From JBBRLG01 sp038231495 (GTDB taxonomy: Bacteria > Planctomycetota > Planctomycetia > Gemmatales > Gemmataceae), in assembly GCA_038231495.1 (NCBI GenBank), contig JBBRLG010000312.1, positions 1-8,752 of the forward strand: 8,752 nt of DNA, written 5' to 3'. Both the position numbers and the translations under genes were made by a program. The notes under the pieces are model-generated. The model worked only from the letters and a program-made list of their open reading frames with translations, was not told the origin of the DNA and made no database searches. Shown here piece after piece: positions 5,552-8,752 of this stretch. The stretch's first letter is position 1, and every line of letters begins with the position of its first letter.

Positions 5552-5995
5552 ATGAGCACCGCCGAACTGAGTCGAAACGAGTCATGCCCCCGTTGTTGGG
5601 GAGAGGAGAAGCACGAGTACTTTTGGTACCTGCACCTCTACGATTTTGACGTCGAGGTTGCCCGACGGTTCGTTGCCGACGGCCGCGAACCGGTCGAGGT
5701 CGAGGAGGACAGCGTACGCCACAGCGTTGAGAACAGCGTTTTGTACGAGTCGCACGTCGGGCACGTCGACGCTTCTTTCCCGGGCATCATCGCCCACGTT
5801 TTTTACCCTGCCGAGTCCGGCGAACGCATCCACGCCCACGTCCTGATCGACGGCCACCACCGCGCCGCCCGTTGCCTGCGGGAGGACCGGCCGTTCTTTG
5901 CCCACATCCTCACCGAGGAAGAGAGCGTGGCCGTACTCGTAAAAAGCCCGGAGATGGTCGCCGGCAAATCGGTCCCCGAAATCGCTACCCACTAA
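5552..5995 (+). CDS. 147-aa protein with ParB/sulfiredoxin-like motif
   Basis: The key motif is HVLIDGHHRAARCL (96-109), which resembles the phosphate-binding strand-turn-helix of the ParB-N/sulfiredoxin fold ('IDGHHRxxA'), followed by RPFFAHILTEEE (113-124), as the fold requires. The N terminus has C12-P-R-C15 followed by an aromatic stretch YFWYLHLYDFDVEVAR (23-38), a possible zinc knuckle or contact surface. No HTH is present, so this is not a chromosome-partitioning ParB. Proteins of this fold include nucleases, CTPases, sulfiredoxin and free-serine kinases; the activity here cannot be assigned. It lies between the peptide and the protease-adaptor fusion (58-base gap), so a modifying or regulatory role on the peptide is possible but inferred. 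The ribosome site is weak (GGGA, 11 bases upstream), and transcription probably comes by read-through of the upstream hairpin. Confidence 0.75.
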   Translation: MSTAELSRNESCPRCWGEEKHEYFWYLHLYDFDVEVARRFVADGREPVEVEEDSVRHSVENSVLYESHVGHVDASFPGIIAHVFYPAESGERIHAHVLIDGHHRAARCLREDRPFFAHILTEEESVAVLVKSPEMVAGKSVPEIATH

Positions 5996-6041
5996 AGCGG
6001 TATTCAAGCGCTTTCTCCCCGACGCGCCGCCTGGACTCCAC

Positions 6042-6048
6042 GAAGAGG
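6042..6048 (+). promoter_or_regulatory. Ribosome binding site deciding the start of the fusion protein
   Basis: GAAGAGG ends five bases before the ATG at 6054. A GTG at 6048 is in frame two codons earlier but overlaps this site and has no ribosome site of its own, so the ATG is taken as the start. Confidence 0.7.
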
Positions 6049-6053
6049 TGCTC

Positions 6054-8531
6054 ATGACAGCAACAACTGCGGCCCTACCGGTTCGGCGACTCGATCTTAT
6101 TGTCAGCCCCCTGGGCGGCACGGGGACGCATGTCGTCAAGGATCCGCGCACCGGCACCTACTACAACCTCGGCGACGTTGAGGTGTTCCTGTTGAATCAA
6201 CTCGACGGCCGGCACAGCGCGGAAGCGATCCGGGCCGCGTATGAGGAGCGGTTTGACGACGCACTCTCCGACGCCGATTTGGCCGAGTTTTTGGAACTGG
6301 TCGCCGAAAAAGGCTTTCTCGCGCCGGTCGGGGTCCCGCCCCCCCCCGTCACACCGGCACCCGCGCAGCCCCATCCCCTGGCGGCCCCCTCGACGACGAA
6401 GGCCGGACCGCCGCCCAAGCGTGCCCCGCAGAGCATTCTCTACTGGCGGCGCAGCGTCTTCGACCCGGATCGTGTGCTAAACGTCCTCGCCCCGCGGCTG
6501 AGCTTTTTGTGGACGCGCGGTTTCTTCACCCTCTCCCTGTGCTTCATCGCCGCGGCCGGCGCGGTGCTGGCGCAGAACTGGCAGGCGGCCGTCATTCCAC
6601 TGCCGCACTCCCTGACCTGGCAGACGCTCGCGCTGGTCTACCTCGTCGTGATCGTCGCCACGACTTGTCACGAGTTCGCTCACGGTCTCACGTGCAAGCA
6701 CTATGGCGGCGAGGTCCGCGAGATGGGCCTCTTATTGATCTTCTTCACGCCGGCGTTCTACTGCAACGTCTCGGACGCCTGGCTGATCCCGCAGAAGTCG
6801 AAACGCCTCTGGGTCACGCTGGCCGGCGCTTACTGCGACCTGTGCGTGTGGGCCTTGGCCGTGTTCGTCTGGCGCGTCACGCCCGCGGATTTTTCCCTGG
6901 CCACCGGGCCGGGCCTTCTCCACCACCTGGCGTGGGTCACTTTTACCGTTTGCGGGACGCGGGTGTTCATCAACTTCAACCCGCTCATCAAGCTGGACGG
7001 CTACTACCTGCTGGGAGACTGGCTGGAAATCACCAACCTCCGCAAGCGCTCCTGGGAATTTCTGATGGGCCACCTGCGTCGCGTTTGCTGGGGGGCGCCG
7101 CCCCCGCCCGCCGAAAAGCGGGCCACGACGCTGTTGGCCTACGGCGCCGCCAGCTGGCTGTTTTCGATGTTTTACGTCAGCCTGCTGGTTGTGTCGCTGA
7201 CCGCCTTGGGCGGCAAATACGCCGGGGCCGTGGGCATCGGCGCCGGGGTGTTGTTCGGTGCGTACCTCATGCGAAATTTGCTCCAGGGGGTTTCTGGAGG
7301 GGAGATCGGGAAAATGATTCTAACACGCTACAAGCGCGCGATCATCTGGTGTGTCCTCTTGATCGCCGCGCCCATCGTCCTCACCGTCGTGCCGATGGAA
7401 GACCGCGTTACCGGGGCGTTCCTCGTCCGGCCCGGCGCCCGTGTGGAATTGCGATCCCCCGTCAGCGGCTTCCTCGCGCAAGTCCATTCGGACGAAGGCG
7501 ACCGCGTTTACCAGTCAAGGCCCCTCGGCGTCCTTGAGATTCCGGACCTGGAGAGCCGGGTGATCCAGAAGCGGGCGGAGGTTCAGGAGGCCAAGGCGAA
7601 GTTGCGGTTGCTCGAGGCCGGTCCCCGTCCCGAGGCGGTGACCGAGCAGTGCCTCCGCGTCGAGCGCGCTGCCAACTGGGCCGCCGAGGGCCGCCACGAT
7701 TTGAAGCGGGCGAAGGAGGCGCTGGAGCACGACCTCGCCCGCCTCGCCAAGCTGATCTCCCAGTGGGAGACCGAAGTGGACTACGCCACTTACGCATTCC
7801 GCCGCGACGAAAAGTTGTTCAAGCAGGACGTGCTTTCCCAGGACCAGTGGGCCGAAAAGAAGAAGGCCTTTGAGGTCGCCGACTCGCAGCTGGGGCAGGC
7901 CCGCGCCCAGCGGTTGGCCCGCGAGACGCTCGGCACGCAGGAAGCCGCGGCCGAGTTGGGCCGCCGCGAGAAGGAGGAGGCCGAAGCCCGCGCCGCCCTG
8001 ACGCTCCTGGAAGTCAAACCGCGTGCCGAGGAGGTCGATGCCGCGACCGCACACCTGAATCGCCTGGAGGAGGAGTTGCACTACCTGGAAGGACTTCAGC
8101 ACAAGGTACAGTTGACTAGTCCCCTTGCCGGCATCGTGGTAACGCCGCGCATGAAGGAAAAGGTCGGGCAGTATTTCAAGGAAGGCGACCCGATCTGCAT
8201 CGTCGAGGACCCGGACTCGATGGAGGTTGAGGTGGCGTTGGAAGAGCAGTTTGCGGCGCGCGTGCGTCCGGGCCAAGAGGTCGACCTGAAGGTCCGGGCG
8301 ATGCCGTTCGAGACGTTGCACGGCATGGTAACGCGCATCGCCAACAACGCCGTCAAGGAGAAGGAAAAGGAGCACACCACGGTTACAGTGTACTGCCGGC
8401 TTGAAGGGGTAGACCCTTCCTTGCTGACGGGCATGACGGGCACCGCGCGGATTCGTTGCGGCGAGCGCTCGACCGGCGAGGTCCTCCTCGACCGTGCGTT
8501 CCGCTACCTGCGTACCGAGTTCTGGTGGTAA
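6054..8531 (+). CDS. PqqD-like domain / M50 metalloprotease / HlyD-type adaptor fusion
   Basis: The 825-aa protein has four parts. (a) Residues about 8-92: PqqD-like domain (TGTYYNLGDVEVFLLNQLDG), the fold that binds leader peptides in RiPP systems. (b) A Pro/Ala linker, about 93-125. (c) A membrane M50 (site-2 protease-like) domain: first membrane helix near 150-172, zinc motif HEFAH at 206-210, and the third-ligand segment NPLIKLDGYYLLGD with D315; more helices follow to about 447. (d) From about 453, an HlyD/RND-adaptor region: first lipoyl half (ELRSPVSGFLAQVHSDEGD), a long coiled coil (about 500-680), second lipoyl half (LTSPLAGIVVTPR, 687-699) and a beta-barrel; it ends in FWW. All catalytic residues are present. 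Proteins of this 'peptide zinc metalloprotease' type are known beside peptide exporters. The adaptor needs an outer-membrane factor, supplied by the divergent TolC-like gene. No ATPase is encoded nearby. Peptide cleavage and export are inferred. Confidence 0.88.
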   Translation: MTATTAALPVRRLDLIVSPLGGTGTHVVKDPRTGTYYNLGDVEVFLLNQLDGRHSAEAIRAAYEERFDDALSDADLAEFLELVAEKGFLAPVGVPPPPVTPAPAQPHPLAAPSTTKAGPPPKRAPQSILYWRRSVFDPDRVLNVLAPRLSFLWTRGFFTLSLCFIAAAGAVLAQNWQAAVIPLPHSLTWQTLALVYLVVIVATTCHEFAHGLTCKHYGGEVREMGLLLIFFTPAFYCNVSDAWLIPQKSKRLWVTLAGAYCDLCVWALAVFVWRVTPADFSLATGPGLLHHLAWVTFTVCGTRVFINFNPLIKLDGYYLLGDWLEITNLRKRSWEFLMGHLRRVCWGAPPPPAEKRATTLLAYGAASWLFSMFYVSLLVVSLTALGGKYAGAVGIGAGVLFGAYLMRNLLQGVSGGEIGKMILTRYKRAIIWCVLLIAAPIVLTVVPMEDRVTGAFLVRPGARVELRSPVSGFLAQVHSDEGDRVYQSRPLGVLEIPDLESRVIQKRAEVQEAKAKLRLLEAGPRPEAVTEQCLRVERAANWAAEGRHDLKRAKEALEHDLARLAKLISQWETEVDYATYAFRRDEKLFKQDVLSQDQWAEKKKAFEVADSQLGQARAQRLARETLGTQEAAAELGRREKEEAEARAALTLLEVKPRAEEVDAATAHLNRLEEELHYLEGLQHKVQLTSPLAGIVVTPRMKEKVGQYFKEGDPICIVEDPDSMEVEVALEEQFAARVRPGQEVDLKVRAMPFETLHGMVTRIANNAVKEKEKEHTTVTVYCRLEGVDPSLLTGMTGTARIRCGERSTGEVLLDRAFRYLRTEFWW

Positions 8532-8558
8532 GACCGGCCAGAAAAAGTGCGACGGCCC

Positions 8559-8613
8559 GAACAGAAAAGAACAGAAAAGAGAACAGAAAAGGGAACAGAA
8601 AAGAGGACAGGCC
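8559..8613. repeat. Purine-rich tandem array, GAACAGAAAA x4, ending in GAGGACAGGCC
   Basis: GAACAGAAAA occurs at 8559, 8569, 8581 and 8593, with 0-2 purines between copies, and is followed by GAGGACAGGCC (8603-8613). The 15-mer AAAAGAGGACAGGCC (8599-8613) is the exact reverse complement of 1619-1633. The array starts 27 bases after the fusion gene. It looks like the same RAYT-associated repeat family as the left array in opposite orientation. No terminator hairpin for the operon is evident. Confidence 0.85.
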
Positions 8614-8643
8614 CAATACTGTTCGGCTCGATTTTTGCTATAC

Positions 8644-8752
8644 ACCGGTGCCCGTGCGTGGGTGCGGGGCAGGGGTGTGGTAGCAGGGCACGGGTGTAAC
8701 AGCAGTGCGTGGGTGTAGGGCACCGGTGCAGCAGCAGGGCATGGGGCACCGG
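8644..8752. repeat. Degenerate GC-rich minisatellite, unit about 19 nt, runs off the window
   Basis: Units such as 8673-8691 and 8692-8710 share GGGTGT, AGCAG and a GC-rich end; shorter variants follow at 8711-8724 and 8725-8742. Words GGGCAC, GGTGT and CACCGG recur to the last base. Open frames across it are made of repeats on both strands and have no credible start, so it is treated as non-coding repeat. Confidence 0.7.

Noticed and set aside
5206..5559. Minus-strand 117-aa frame with striking Gly-Cys-Arg-Pro repeats
   Set aside because: It is the antisense reading of the 15-nt tandem repeats in the peptide gene; the plus strand has a better ribosome site, promoter and terminator.
7515..8723. 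Minus-strand 402-aa frame opposite the fusion gene
   Set aside because: Antisense of the coiled-coil/lipoyl region; no domain and its start lies in repeats.
8559..8752. Possible CRISPR array at the right edge
   Set aside because: Units are short, abutting and degenerate with no unique spacers.

Overview
The window looks like chromosomal DNA of a high-GC planctomycete, most likely of the Gemmata group. The evidence is the style of its proteins: FG-GAP repeat proteins, a long TolC-type lipoprotein with proline-rich ends, a secreted Cys-rich protein with a 'FEQxNxERFG' stretch, and a short N-terminal RIERLEERIAPS motif. This placement is inferred from protein style, not from a marker gene.

Layout. 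(1) 1-1070 (+): 3' end of an FG-GAP/VCBS repeat protein that runs in from the left. (2) 1071-1772: a gene-poor scar between convergent genes. It holds a 25-bp-arm inverted repeat, a 24-nt tandem duplication, the C-terminal remnant of a REP-associated tyrosine transposase (RAYT) and a pyrimidine-rich tandem array. (3) 1773-4714 (-): a two-gene operon, a secreted Cys-rich protein followed by a TolC-like outer-membrane factor lipoprotein. (4) 4715-5207: a divergent control region with tandem 19-bp direct repeats, a 15-bp palindrome and a textbook sigma-54 promoter (GG-N10-GC) facing right. (5) 5208-8531 (+): a 76-aa repeat peptide, an intrinsic-terminator-like hairpin, a 147-aa protein with a ParB/sulfiredoxin-like motif, and an 825-aa fusion of PqqD-like domain, M50 intramembrane metalloprotease and HlyD-type adaptor. 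(6) 8532-8752: purine-rich and GC-rich tandem repeats with no gene.

Working model (inference). Regions 3-5 form one locus for making and exporting a small peptide. The 76-aa product has a leader-like N terminus, four GGSH(K/N) repeats and cysteines every ninth residue at its C terminus. It looks like a precursor. The PqqD-like domain could bind the leader, the M50 domain could cut it, and the HlyD part could dock on the divergently encoded TolC-like protein to move the product out. The hairpin after the peptide gene would give more precursor than enzyme, and the sigma-54 promoter implies activation by an enhancer-binding protein in response to a signal. No ABC or other energising transporter and no radical-SAM or cyclodehydratase enzyme is present in the window, so the system is either incomplete here or works differently from known peptide exporters.
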